NCBI GenBank assembly: GCA_965261915.1
Contig: CBDHDW010000013.1
Coordinates: forward strand, 434,001-498,000
DNA from: JAIBDK01 sp965261915
GTDB taxonomy: Bacteria; Pseudomonadota; Gammaproteobacteria; Arenicellales; Poriferihabitantaceae
DNA length: 64,000 nucleotides
Direction: 5' to 3'
Of the stretch, positions 8,649 through 16,831 are shown piece by piece (position 1 is the first letter of the stretch; each line of letters starts with the position of its first letter). Position numbers and translations under genes: made by a program. Below the pieces are notes generated by a model. It searched no databases. It was not told the origin of the DNA and saw only the letters and a list, made by a program, of their open reading frames with translations.

Positions 8649-8671
8649 GATCAATTTTCTATCAATTGATC
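8649..8671. promoter_or_regulatory. inverted repeat, putative operator in the hydrolase/mttB divergent region
   Basis: GATCAATT (8649-8656) and AATTGATC (8664-8671) are perfect 8-base inverted arms separated by 7 bases. The right part also reads as the 10-base palindrome ATCAATTGAT at 8661-8670. It sits 8 bases before the ancestral mttB ATG at 8679, a position expected for a repressor or activator of the divergent genes. Symmetry and position are seen directly; a regulatory role is inference. Confidence 0.35.
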
Positions 8672-8673
8672 AA

Positions 8674-8681
8674 AATAAATG
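8674..8681. repeat. 8-bp target-site duplication, left copy (IS66 copy 1)
   Basis: AATAAATG directly left of the element, identical to 10206-10213 on the right. Eight bases is the duplication size characteristic of the IS66 family. The copy contains the ancestral ATG of mttB, which here runs into the element as a seven-codon peptide ending in TAA at 8700-8702. Confidence 0.9.
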
Positions 8682-8695
8682 GTAACTGCCCAGGT
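8682..8695. repeat. left terminal inverted repeat, IS66 copy 1
   Basis: GTAACTGCCCAGGT, exactly complementary to 10192-10205. Confidence 0.9.
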
Positions 8696-8749
8696 ACCCT
8701 AAGGAATAATTCTTTTGCCTGAGGAATCCCGATGTGATTCATTAAGATT

Positions 8750-10186
8750 ATGATTTTTTCAAACGCACCCAAAGGTTATGTTTCCGTTGAGGCTTATGAA
8801 GAGCTGAAGCAGAAGAATGCACAAACGATAGCCCTGCTTGTGGCTCGCATTGAAGACCTTGAGCGTCGCCTCAGCTTGAACAGCAGCAACAGTAGCAAGC
8901 CGCCTTCAAGCGACGGCCTAAAGAAGCCCAAGGCTGAACCCAGAACCAAAAGTCTGCGGAGAAAATCCGGTAAAAAGTCAGGCGGGCAGAAAGGCCACAA
9001 GGGAAGCACCCTGTGCCAAACGGCAGATCCCGATCATGTTGAAGATCACTTTCCTTCTGTCTGCGGGCAATGTGGCACACCGCTGTCGCCATCAATGGCA
9101 GAGGATTACGCCGCACGACAGGTGTTTGACCTGCCCGAGCCACAGCCCTTGGTGACAACGGAACACAGGGCACATATCTGCCTTTGCGGCCACTGTGGGG
9201 AAACAACCAAGGCGGCGTTTCCTCTGGAGGTGAAGGCACCCGTGCAGTACGGGCCACGCATTGCCGGAGTGGCAACATATCTCCAATGCGCCCATTTCCT
9301 GCCGGAAGACAGACTGGCGCAAATAATGGCCGATTTGTTCAATGCCCCTTTGGTTCCTGCCACTGTGGCCGCCATGAACCGCAAAGCATCAGAGCGGCTC
9401 AAGGGGGTTGCTTCTCACCTGCAGGATGTGATCGCCCAACAGGTCCACGTCAAACATCTTGACGAGACGGGTTTCCGGATTACGGGGTGCCTGCAATGGC
9501 TTCACGTTGCCTGTACACCGCTTCTGGCTTTCTACCAGGTCAGCAGCAAACGCGGTAATCTGTTATCCAATCTCACGGGCTGTATCGTGCATGATCATTG
9601 GCAGCCTTACTTCACGCTGGATGGTGTTACCCATGCGTTGTGCAATGCACACCATTTACGGGAACTGCAAGCGTTGGTCGAAATCGAACAGGAAGATTGG
9701 GCTGGTCAGATGCAAAGGCTACTGCGGCGTGCGCACCATGTCACACAGGCCGCGCGGGATAAGGGCGTGGCGGTTTCAACACCGCTTGTTGCGCTTATCA
9801 ATCGGCGATACGACAGGATCATCACCGCAGCATTGGATTTCCATGAGGAATTGCCTCCACTCGTGCCGCCAAAACCCGGAAGACGGGGGCGCAAGAAGCA
9901 GCGGACAGGACATAATCTGGCGTTACGATTACGCGATCGCAAGGAAGGCACCCTACGCTTTCTGACAGATCCCGACGTACCCTTCACAAACAACGAAGCT
10001 GAACGCGACCTGCGGATGATGAAGTTACGCCAGAAAATATCGGGAGGGTTCAGGTCTGAACAAGGTGCAGAGGATTTTGCCACCCTGCGCAGCGTCATCA
10101 CAACGGCGAGAAAACAAGGATGGAACATCATCGAAACACTGATGATGCCTGCCGATCAGATTATTGCAAAACTGAAATACGCTTAA
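8750..10186 (+). CDS. IS66-family transposase (TnpC type), copy 1
   Basis: A 478-residue DDE transposase. The order of parts is: N-terminal coiled coil (residues 15-42), the Ser/Asn/Pro linker with LNSSNSSKPPSSDG, the GGQKGHKG motif (78-85), two Cys-rich knuckles (C105/C108 and C144/C146/C149), then the catalytic core with D218 (HLDETGF), D262 (VHDHW) and E396 (TNNEAERD) and the IS66 C-terminal domain. Compared with copy 2 it lacks three residues (Arg-Leu-Glu) in the coiled coil, which breaks heptad register, but keeps the conserved Gly in GGQxGH. The 9-bp deletion leaves the frame open. Confidence 0.93.
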   Translation: MIFSNAPKGYVSVEAYEELKQKNAQTIALLVARIEDLERRLSLNSSNSSKPPSSDGLKKPKAEPRTKSLRRKSGKKSGGQKGHKGSTLCQTADPDHVEDHFPSVCGQCGTPLSPSMAEDYAARQVFDLPEPQPLVTTEHRAHICLCGHCGETTKAAFPLEVKAPVQYGPRIAGVATYLQCAHFLPEDRLAQIMADLFNAPLVPATVAAMNRKASERLKGVASHLQDVIAQQVHVKHLDETGFRITGCLQWLHVACTPLLAFYQVSSKRGNLLSNLTGCIVHDHWQPYFTLDGVTHALCNAHHLRELQALVEIEQEDWAGQMQRLLRRAHHVTQAARDKGVAVSTPLVALINRRYDRIITAALDFHEELPPLVPPKPGRRGRKKQRTGHNLALRLRDRKEGTLRFLTDPDVPFTNNEAERDLRMMKLRQKISGGFRSEQGAEDFATLRSVITTARKQGWNIIETLMMPADQIIAKLKYA

Positions 10187-10191
10187 AAACA

Positions 10192-10205
10192 ACCTGGGCA
10201 GTTAC
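10192..10205. repeat. right terminal inverted repeat, IS66 copy 1
   Basis: ACCTGGGCAGTTAC, complement of the left end at 8682-8695; starts 5 bases after the transposase stop codon. Confidence 0.9.
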
Positions 10206-10213
10206 AATAAATG
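10206..10213. repeat. 8-bp target-site duplication, right copy (IS66 copy 1)
   Basis: AATAAATG, identical to 8674-8681. Its last three bases are the present start codon of mttB. Confidence 0.9.
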
Positions 10214-11794
10214 AATAAAACTCCTGATAAATCGGATGCCGTTGAACAGATTGCCAAATCTGGTGAACGTAGCGGCGGTCGTCGCTCGAGGCGCGTTCAA
10301 AGAGCAAGTCAACTGGAAGATATGCTACCGCAACTGACCCGTGGCCTACCATTAACCGAGCCGCTCGATGAAGAACAGATTCATAAAATCGATAGCGCAT
10401 CCATGGATATTCTGGAAGAGGTTGGTGTTATTTTCAGGGATCCGATTGCATTACAGGACTGGGCAAATGCTGGCGCCAAAGTAGAGGGGGAGTTGGTGAA
10501 ATTTGATCGATTTCACATTCGGGAGTTAATCAGCACAATACCTGAAAACATTACCTATCATGCAAGAAACCCGGATAAAACGGTCAATATAGGCGGTAAT
10601 CAATCCATTTTTGTACCCATGACGGGGGCACCTTATTTGCGTGATCTGGATGATGTGCGACGTAATCCGACGCTGGATGATTTGGCGAATTTCCATAAAT
10701 TGGCGCATATGCTGCCCGCAATCCATTCATCGGCACATCATATCGTCGAGCCGATGGATCATCCGGTTGCCCACCGCCATTTACAAATAACCTATTCATC
10801 GATGAAATATTCCGATAAAACCTTTATGGGAATGACTACCTCGGGTAAAAATGGTGAAGACGTAATGGATATGTGCGCCATTTTATTTGGTGAGGAATAT
10901 CTTGAAGAACATCCTGTAACTACTGGAAATTGCAATGGAAATTCTCCACTTGTCTGGGATGCGACAATGTTGGGTGCAATGCGGGCTTTTGTAAAGCGTA
11001 AACAACCGGTGCTTTGCTCGCCATTCGTATTGGGTGGAGCGAATACGCCGGCTTCCACGGTTCCAGCGGTGGTTCAATTAAATGCTGAGGCTTTATCGGC
11101 GCTTGCTTATACCCAAATTGTTCGACAAGGCGCACCCGCTATTTATGGACATTACTTATCAACGGTTTCCATGCAATCTGGCGCACCAATGGCCGGTACG
11201 CCAGAAATTAGTCTGATGAATTTCATGATTGGCCAACTGGCCAGATATTATGAAATTCCATGGCGTACCTCGAATACGCTCGGTGGCGCGAAAACCCTGG
11301 ATGCGCAATCGGGCTATGAAAGCGCGTCGACCTTAATGACAGTATTATTGTCCGGTGCGCACTATATCTGGCATTCCGCTGGCTGGAATGAAGCGGGAAT
11401 GCATTGTTCCATGGCTAAATTCGTCGTTGATGCGGAGCAGTGTGCGATGGGTTATCGAATGGCGGAAGGACTGCGCTGGGATGATTTTGACGAAGCGTTA
11501 GCTGCTGTGCGGGATATTGGTCCTGGCGGGCATTATTTAGGGCATCAGCATACTCTGGATAACTTTCAACGGGCATTTTTTATGCCCAAACTATTTGATA
11601 ATAATTCCTACGAACAGTGGATCGCAGAAGGGAGTGTGGACACAACAGAACGGGCATTAAATTATGCTCGGCAGTTGCTGTCCGAATATCAGGAACCCAA
11701 ACTTGATGAAGCGAAAAACGATGAGTTAGTTGACTATATCGCACGTCGAGAAAGGGAGATACCAGCAGAAGGCGGCCTAAACGAAACCCATTAG
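10211..11794 (+). CDS. trimethylamine methyltransferase (MttB) family protein, non-pyrrolysine
   Basis: A 527-residue corrinoid-dependent methyltransferase homologue. The N-terminal basic segment (about 1-40, GGRRSRRVQRAS) precedes the barrel; family-typical stretches are DILEEVGVIFRDP, GAPYLRDLDD and SPFVLGGANTPASTVPA. No in-frame amber codon occurs, so it belongs to the widespread non-Pyl group. Some of that group demethylate glycine betaine or related quaternary amines and pass the methyl group to a corrinoid protein. No corrinoid protein gene lies beside it, so its substrate and partner are unknown. The ATG lies inside the right target duplication of the IS66 element; no Shine-Dalgarno precedes it now or in the reconstructed ancestral sequence. 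Confidence 0.9.
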   Translation: MNKTPDKSDAVEQIAKSGERSGGRRSRRVQRASQLEDMLPQLTRGLPLTEPLDEEQIHKIDSASMDILEEVGVIFRDPIALQDWANAGAKVEGELVKFDRFHIRELISTIPENITYHARNPDKTVNIGGNQSIFVPMTGAPYLRDLDDVRRNPTLDDLANFHKLAHMLPAIHSSAHHIVEPMDHPVAHRHLQITYSSMKYSDKTFMGMTTSGKNGEDVMDMCAILFGEEYLEEHPVTTGNCNGNSPLVWDATMLGAMRAFVKRKQPVLCSPFVLGGANTPASTVPAVVQLNAEALSALAYTQIVRQGAPAIYGHYLSTVSMQSGAPMAGTPEISLMNFMIGQLARYYEIPWRTSNTLGGAKTLDAQSGYESASTLMTVLLSGAHYIWHSAGWNEAGMHCSMAKFVVDAEQCAMGYRMAEGLRWDDFDEALAAVRDIGPGGHYLGHQHTLDNFQRAFFMPKLFDNNSYEQWIAEGSVDTTERALNYARQLLSEYQEPKLDEAKNDELVDYIARREREIPAEGGLNETH

Positions 11795-12317
11795 GCGAAT
11801 TTAACCGAATTTTCAGTTCGGATAGAGTTCTTCAGGAGCAGGGGTTCCTGACTCAAAATAATCTATTGAAAGACTTAAACAAGAATATCTAATGATATTT
11901 ATAACTTTACATAATATACATTATGCGTAGTATAGTAGTATATATGAGTTTATGTTTGGGGTAAGAATAAACAAATTTTGCTATTCAGTGAAATTATCTT
12001 AAACCGTAGTGCTGACTTGGATTGCAGTTAGTGGAAATAGTTGGTATTGGAGCTGAAATTACGATAAATAAAACAGCGAATAAGAAACGATCAGGAAGCA
12101 ATAAGCAGCGTAAAATAAATGAAGCGGTAATATTGAACCTATACAAATACAAATACAAATACATTTATCTGTACGATTCAGGTATATTTAATTACGAAAA
12201 ATCAATAAATTAGTAGAATAATTTAAAGCTATAAATTATATTAGAAAGGGCGGAAAGGTTTATCAAACCACCCTACTCTTTTGTACATGGCGAGGGTATG
12301 AAAAACAGTCTGTGAAG
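11795..12317. other. A/T-rich intergenic region without a supported gene
   Basis: About 520 bases between mttB and the CDF transporter gene, markedly A/T-rich. A weak hairpin (CAGGA/TCCTG) lies shortly after mttB but has no T-run. A short tandem repeat occurs at 12141-12164. A Lys/Asn-rich 63-codon frame at 12022-12213 looks like composition, not a gene. Confidence 0.6.
12141..12164. repeat. 6-bp tandem repeat, four units
   Basis: ATACAA occurs three times in a row followed by a fourth unit ATACAT. A simple-sequence repeat of this kind can change copy number by slippage. It lies far from any start codon, so a phase-variation role is not suggested. Confidence 0.75.
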
Positions 12318-13262
12318 CTATTTGTAGCCGCTTGCAATATTTCGCAAATGCGCAATACGGTTTTGTGCTTCGATAAATATTCTGGCAACTTCTGGATATT
12401 GTTTCTTGATTTCAATTTCCAGATCGGTAATCGTCCGTTCAACTTCACCTGCTGAAATCGAATCATGAAAATCAAGGCTGATATTCAATAACACATCTTC
12501 AGGGCCCATATGCATTGTAAGAATCTCATTAATACTCAAAATATCGGATTCTTTCTGGAGAATTTTGCGAATTCCCTCAACCACTTCCCGACTTGCAGCT
12601 TCGCCGATTAATAATCCCTTACTTTCATACGCCAGTAGCATTGCCGTACAGCTCAAAATAATGCCAATGACAATTGATGCGATAGCATCAAATACAGGAT
12701 TGCCAAGCCACTGAGTCAATAACAGCCCTATAAACGCTGCGATTAGCCCAAGCATTGCCGCGCTGTCTTCGAACAAAACAGTAAAAACTGTAGGGTCTTT
12801 GCTGACCTGAACGGCCTTGAAATAACCTAATTTACCTTTTCTGCGTCGAAACTCATTAAAGGCAATTGTCCACGCTACCCCTTCAAAAACCATCGCGATT
12901 GCCAGCACGATGTAATTGATATGGATATGTTTTACTTCTCGTGGATTGCCCAGCTTGTGAAAGCCTTCATATAGTGAAACACCCGCACCAATTGCGAAAA
13001 TAAGGATTGCGACGACGAATGTCCAGAAATACAGTTCCATTCCGTATCCAAATGGATGCTGTTCATCTGCGGGTTTTGAGGACCGCTTCATGCCCCACAA
13101 CAGCAATCCCTGATTACTGGTATCAACGATAGAGTGTACGGCTTCACTTAACATTGCAGAACTGCCTGTAATGGCGGATGCAATCATTTTGGTGATGGCA
13201 ATGAACCCATTGCCAAGTAAAGCAGCGATAACGACCCACTGAGAGCCGGATTTTGGTTTCAA
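12318..13262 (-). CDS. cation diffusion facilitator (CDF) family transporter
   Basis: A 314-residue inner-membrane metal/H+ antiporter with about six transmembrane helices and a C-terminal cytosolic dimerisation domain (from about residue 215). The first metal site is visible as H43/D47 in SEAVHSIVDTSNQ. The second site in TM5 reads FEDSAAML in place of HxxxD, a pattern found in the SLC30A9/ZnT9-like branch, so metal specificity should not be assumed to be zinc. HPFGYGMELYFW between TM2 and TM3 is typical. Divergent or isolated; no metal regulator is nearby. Confidence 0.88.
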   Translation of the reverse strand: MKPKSGSQWVVIAALLGNGFIAITKMIASAITGSSAMLSEAVHSIVDTSNQGLLLWGMKRSSKPADEQHPFGYGMELYFWTFVVAILIFAIGAGVSLYEGFHKLGNPREVKHIHINYIVLAIAMVFEGVAWTIAFNEFRRRKGKLGYFKAVQVSKDPTVFTVLFEDSAAMLGLIAAFIGLLLTQWLGNPVFDAIASIVIGIILSCTAMLLAYESKGLLIGEAASREVVEGIRKILQKESDILSINEILTMHMGPEDVLLNISLDFHDSISAGEVERTITDLEIEIKKQYPEVARIFIEAQNRIAHLRNIASGYK

Positions 13263-13387
13263 CTAGGTAGGGTAAAAGAAGAGGTGGTGGAAAGGATATT
13301 CATCAGGATATGTCATATTGTCCCGTTTAATGAATCCGGTTGTCAAGTCGCAGTGGAATGAAGTCAACTGGCTGCGGGCAAACTGCC

Positions 13388-13828
13388 CTATTCCCAGTTA
13401 TCGACCCAGGTTGCTCCCTGATCAAGGCTTTTTTCCCGATTGCCAGTATGGTTTACCCTATAACGAATGTCATCTGCTGGCAGGCAATCGCTCGTACCCA
13501 ATGGTTGGGCAGTAACGGTATAGGTATTATTGCCAGACGGCCTCTGTGTGGAGAGTTGATAATGTCTCTCAGGGCTGGTTGATTGTACCGGGAGCAGCCC
13601 AATTGCACTGGCGTAGCTATTATTATCAAAGTAGAACTGTTCCTGCTCGTTGGCAATTCTCTCCAGGCTGATCATGGCGTCTGTCCGACAACCTTGCATA
13701 ACGAATTCACGATAAGTTGGCACCGCTAATATCGTTAAAATACCCAGAACAGACAATACAACCATCAATTCTACAAGCGTAAATCCGAAATATTGACGAT
13801 TACACATAGTTAATCGCGGACTATTCAA
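13388..13828 (-). CDS. pilE: type IV minor pilin PilE-like
   Basis: A 146-residue prepilin with the PilD cleavage/methylation signature FG^FTLVELMVVLSVLGILTI (Glu5 present) and a C-terminal pair of cysteines (C99-region and TSDC) typical of minor pilins. Last gene of the pilV-W-X-Y1-E cluster. The start appears to be the TTG at 13828, inside the pilY1 stop region, because GGAGAG lies 6 bases upstream of it; an ATG at 13807 without a good ribosome-binding site would shorten the leader. It is predicted to prime pilus assembly in a tip complex with the other minor pilins. Confidence 0.85.
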   Translation of the reverse strand: MNSPRLTMCNRQYFGFTLVELMVVLSVLGILTILAVPTYREFVMQGCRTDAMISLERIANEQEQFYFDNNSYASAIGLLPVQSTSPERHYQLSTQRPSGNNTYTVTAQPLGTSDCLPADDIRYRVNHTGNREKSLDQGATWVDNWE

Positions 13829-16235
13829 GTACTTCTCTCCACGAAACTCGAGTAGATGAGATATTGGTCGAGCTGACTGTAGTACCCTGTGTTTTCACTA
13901 CGCCATGAGGAGTAACTTCGACCCCACCATTGCCGTCTTCGGAGTCATCTCCTCCATCACCACCCTGGTCATCATCGTATTCGCGGGTATGGCATTCCTG
14001 ACCTTTGTCATTTTTATCTTTCTTATCTTTTTTGTTTTTTCCGCCGCCATCTTCTTCAGCATCGACACCGAGACCCCAACAGGATTTAACATTGACAGCG
14101 TCAAACGTATCAAGATCAAAGTGACCGCCAATTAAACCAGGATCAGTAAATGGCGAGTCAAAATCATCTTCATAAGTTGATTCACGTTTGAGGCCGTTTG
14201 TCACCAGGTTAACATCGAAACCACCATCGATATTAGCAATTCGTGGCGCTGAGACGATTCCGTGACCTAAATCAACGCTAATAGGAATACTACTGCTTTC
14301 CAGATCGTCTTCATCTATTTCGCCATCATTATCGATGTCCAGAAATTTTTCTGGGGGCGTACCGCCAGTAATATAATTGATGCCATTTAACCAGTTCCGA
14401 CTGTTTTCCACGAGTGGATTAATCGAAGTGAACCCGATTCGTTTATCGCTGAGTGTCAAATCGGTGAGAATTCTTTCTCCCGGGTCCAGTTTAACCCGCC
14501 AGCCCACTGGGTCAGGAGTAGGATCGGTTCCTGACGACAGTGTTCGAACATCGCCATCAGAATTAGTGATGGGTGAATAAGTTTTCAAAGTGAAATTTGA
14601 GCTGGGAAAAACGCCGTGTCCTGAGGTGGGATCAGCATTGTCAAGAATACCGAACAGGCTGTCGCCGAAATTATAGGCCGCATCATCCTCTCCAAATATC
14701 CTGCCAGTTCCAAAAATAACCAGGACCTCTTCAGTCGGTAGAAGAGATACAATAGGTGGAGTCTGGATAACCAAATTGGTTGTATTGCCATCTGTATCGG
14801 TGCCGGTGACTTGGGCCAGCGGTAGTCCGTCAGCATCAGCTTTACTATCGCCATCATTGTAAAAAATAGTGGCGTCGAAATCGCCTCCCGAATCTACCGT
14901 CGTAAGATCAAACTTCCAGAGGCTTCCATCCGTATCGCCGGCATAAACGTAATCAATATCGCCGTCGAAATCAGCATCAAATAGTGTGGGAGAAAGTATT
15001 CCATTGTTCGCTGAAGCGCTCTCGACGACAACTTTGTCAATTACAGTGCCCGTTGTGATATCAACGAGATAAAGAGCAGCGGGTTCGACAGGGAGTGCCG
15101 AGTCTGTTTCATCTACGTCATCAATCCCATTGCCGTAAATTACCACCCATCTGCCATCATTAAGCTTTCCAATGACGGGCCGGCTGAACGAGTAGCCCAA
15201 GTTCGTATTTTCCCATAAAAACAGATCTTGCCCAGCTTCAGTTTCGTCGTCAGGTTCGGGGTCTGTCACATCAAGTGCGTAGATACTTCTGCCACCACTA
15301 TTCAGTCCGCCTACGAGAATGGTCCGCCAGCATTCCGTAACTCCGGGGCACGCAGGAAAATTGCCTTTAGCGGCCATAATTGCAGGTGAACCATCGACAA
15401 AATAGGTTTGTTGATAGGCCTGATCGCTTAAGTGTTTCAGTCTTGGATAAACGCCCACGGGAATGAAGGCAAACGCTTCTGTGCCGGTCTCAGCCTCGAA
15501 GGCGTGCAGCATGCCGTCATTGGCGCCAGCATAAATCATCGGCTTTCGATCTTTGTTGTTGACCAGAAAAGTCAGATACTGCGGATCCGAGTATAGATTG
15601 ACCGGCGGGCCGACATACTGAACCGCGGCGTGGACAAAATCGCCAAGCGGATAGTGAACTACAGTCCCTTTATGATCTTCCTTCTGGCGCTGACGAAATT
15701 TTCCTGCTTCAGATCCTTCATTATCAGATTTCCCGCGTAAATACGCCACTAGCTTATGACCGTTTGAATCGGTTTCGCCGTCTTCTACATCACTTCCCAG
15801 TATGTCGAGTTCATTTTGTAAAGTGGGCCCAAGATCATCCCAGACAAAGGGGACATTCTGTGTGAAGATAATTCGAAGATCGGGATCTGGTAATTGTTCA
15901 TGCGCGCGCCAGGCTGCGGCATCGTCTGCACCCGGGCAACCCGCCGGGTTGCTGGAATCAACGCCAGTGACGTAACCGTCATCGTCAACTTCATCCTGAC
16001 AAATTTTTCCCTCGCTGTTAATTTTTCGTGCGACTACATCTCCTGTATATTCGTCTGGCTCGAAGCGGGTTTCATAGATATATCCCCCAACATTGACCAG
16101 ATTGGAAGGATTGACAGCGGGCTTTCCGATATTACCGTAGGGTCTCGCATCATCAAGCTCAATGCTGACACTGTAGGCAGTGATGGCACTTCCCATCATA
16201 ATGACCATTAGTGTCAGTTTCCAAATCTTCAACAT
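13821..16235 (-). CDS. pilY1: PilY1-like type IV pilus tip adhesin/assembly protein
   Basis: An exported protein of 804 residues that promotes pilus assembly, antagonises retraction and binds surfaces. I place the start at the ATG at 16235: AGGGA lies upstream and the residues MLKIWKLTLMVIMMGSAITAYS form a signal peptide. The C-terminal half is the PilY1 beta-propeller (YAGANDGMLHAF, ALDVTDPE, WVVIYGNG), and DADFDGDID matches the calcium-binding loop described for PilY1. A second EF-like loop, DIDNDGEIDEDD, follows. The N-terminal part is short and I see no von Willebrand A domain, unlike the longer Pseudomonas protein. The tail is low-complexity Lys/Asp/Gly-rich (about residues 730-780). Confidence 0.87.
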   Translation of the reverse strand: MLKIWKLTLMVIMMGSAITAYSVSIELDDARPYGNIGKPAVNPSNLVNVGGYIYETRFEPDEYTGDVVARKINSEGKICQDEVDDDGYVTGVDSSNPAGCPGADDAAAWRAHEQLPDPDLRIIFTQNVPFVWDDLGPTLQNELDILGSDVEDGETDSNGHKLVAYLRGKSDNEGSEAGKFRQRQKEDHKGTVVHYPLGDFVHAAVQYVGPPVNLYSDPQYLTFLVNNKDRKPMIYAGANDGMLHAFEAETGTEAFAFIPVGVYPRLKHLSDQAYQQTYFVDGSPAIMAAKGNFPACPGVTECWRTILVGGLNSGGRSIYALDVTDPEPDDETEAGQDLFLWENTNLGYSFSRPVIGKLNDGRWVVIYGNGIDDVDETDSALPVEPAALYLVDITTGTVIDKVVVESASANNGILSPTLFDADFDGDIDYVYAGDTDGSLWKFDLTTVDSGGDFDATIFYNDGDSKADADGLPLAQVTGTDTDGNTTNLVIQTPPIVSLLPTEEVLVIFGTGRIFGEDDAAYNFGDSLFGILDNADPTSGHGVFPSSNFTLKTYSPITNSDGDVRTLSSGTDPTPDPVGWRVKLDPGERILTDLTLSDKRIGFTSINPLVENSRNWLNGINYITGGTPPEKFLDIDNDGEIDEDDLESSSIPISVDLGHGIVSAPRIANIDGGFDVNLVTNGLKRESTYEDDFDSPFTDPGLIGGHFDLDTFDAVNVKSCWGLGVDAEEDGGGKNKKDKKDKNDKGQECHTREYDDDQGGDGGDDSEDGNGGVEVTPHGVVKTQGTTVSSTNISSTRVSWREVLE

Positions 16236-16300
16236 GTTCCCTGTTTTGGTTTTTACAATCGTCGTAAAGTTTTGATTATTGGTTTTCTTTTGCATGCGTT

Positions 16301-16831
16301 TTAATCCGGGCATGGCACGCCATCCAGTTTTAAACAACGTCGATATATTGTTTGCACCATCGTTTGTGCAGTCCCTGTTTCATCTTCAGCGTAAGAGGTA
16401 ATCCGATAAATATGGATACGTTTCTGTAATTCTCCCGGGATTGTTCGTTGCCCCAGATATTCAACGTAATATTTTCCGTAACCATCTACGACCTGTACGC
16501 CGCTGCTTGCGTCCCAGTCTAATGAATGAATACTCGTTAACATGGCAGGCGCAAGGCTGGCGAGCGTTGCGTCGGGGCAATCTTTGATCGAGTTTAAACA
16601 TGAAACCATCATGCTATCCCAGGTTGCCTCTCCCACCGAAGCCACAGACTCTGCGTTATTAAACGAAGTCTTTTTTTGCTGGAGATTCTGCGCCATAATG
16701 GTTTCGAGCCTTGCAGATCGCATGCCAGCAAGACCGATTGTTGTCATCAGCAGCACCATAATCATCGATATGGCGAGTACTGCACCGCTATTTCGGTGTT
16801 TTCCAAAGGATTTGGGTTGCGAAGCGCGCAT
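16301..16831 (-). CDS. pilX: type IV minor pilin PilX-like
   Basis: A 176-residue protein with the PilX N-terminal pattern: a basic leader, then G^AVLAISMIMVLLMTTIG-AGMRSARLE. As in PilX proteins, the helix lacks the canonical Glu5. Cysteines near the middle (SCLNSIKDC) and C-terminus (RRCLKLDGVPC) can form the usual disulfides. Its ATG follows the pilW stop immediately (TAA-ATG), and pilY1 starts 65 bases after its stop, so the genes are one transcript. Part of the minor-pilin priming complex in the inner membrane and pilus tip. Confidence 0.84.
   Translation of the reverse strand: MRASQPKSFGKHRNSGAVLAISMIMVLLMTTIGLAGMRSARLETIMAQNLQQKKTSFNNAESVASVGEATWDSMMVSCLNSIKDCPDATLASLAPAMLTSIHSLDWDASSGVQVVDGYGKYYVEYLGQRTIPGELQKRIHIYRITSYAEDETGTAQTMVQTIYRRCLKLDGVPCPD

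Larger units (their letters stand above)
8682..10205 (+). mobile_element. IS66-family insertion sequence, copy 1 (1524 bp)
   Basis: The element starts GTAACTGCCCAGGT and ends with the exact reverse complement, giving 14-bp terminal inverted repeats. It is flanked by a perfect 8-bp direct duplication. It carries a single transposase gene and no tnpA/tnpB accessory genes, as in the ISBst12-type subgroup. It is nearly identical to the copy at 50629-52161 but lacks 9 bp in the transposase gene. It is inserted in the start region of mttB in the same orientation, so read-through from the transposase would transcribe mttB. Confidence 0.93.

Noticed and set aside
8682..10205. Multi-gene IS66 with tnpA and tnpB
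   Set aside because: Only the large transposase is encoded between the inverted repeats in both copies; the 68 bases before the transposase start are too short for accessory genes.
10211..11794. Pyrrolysine-containing trimethylamine methyltransferase
   Set aside because: No in-frame TAG occurs and no pyl genes are seen; the gene belongs to the non-Pyl group.
12022..12213. 63-codon Lys/Asn/Tyr-rich frame in the A/T-rich gap after mttB
   Set aside because: No ribosome-binding site, homology-free, and its composition follows the local A/T content and the ATACAA repeat.
13376..13388. GGGCAAACTGCCC after pilE, identical to the 13-base stem at 50381-50393, as a terminator
   Set aside because: The copy after pilE has no following T-run on the minus strand, and a 13-base palindromic match may arise by chance.
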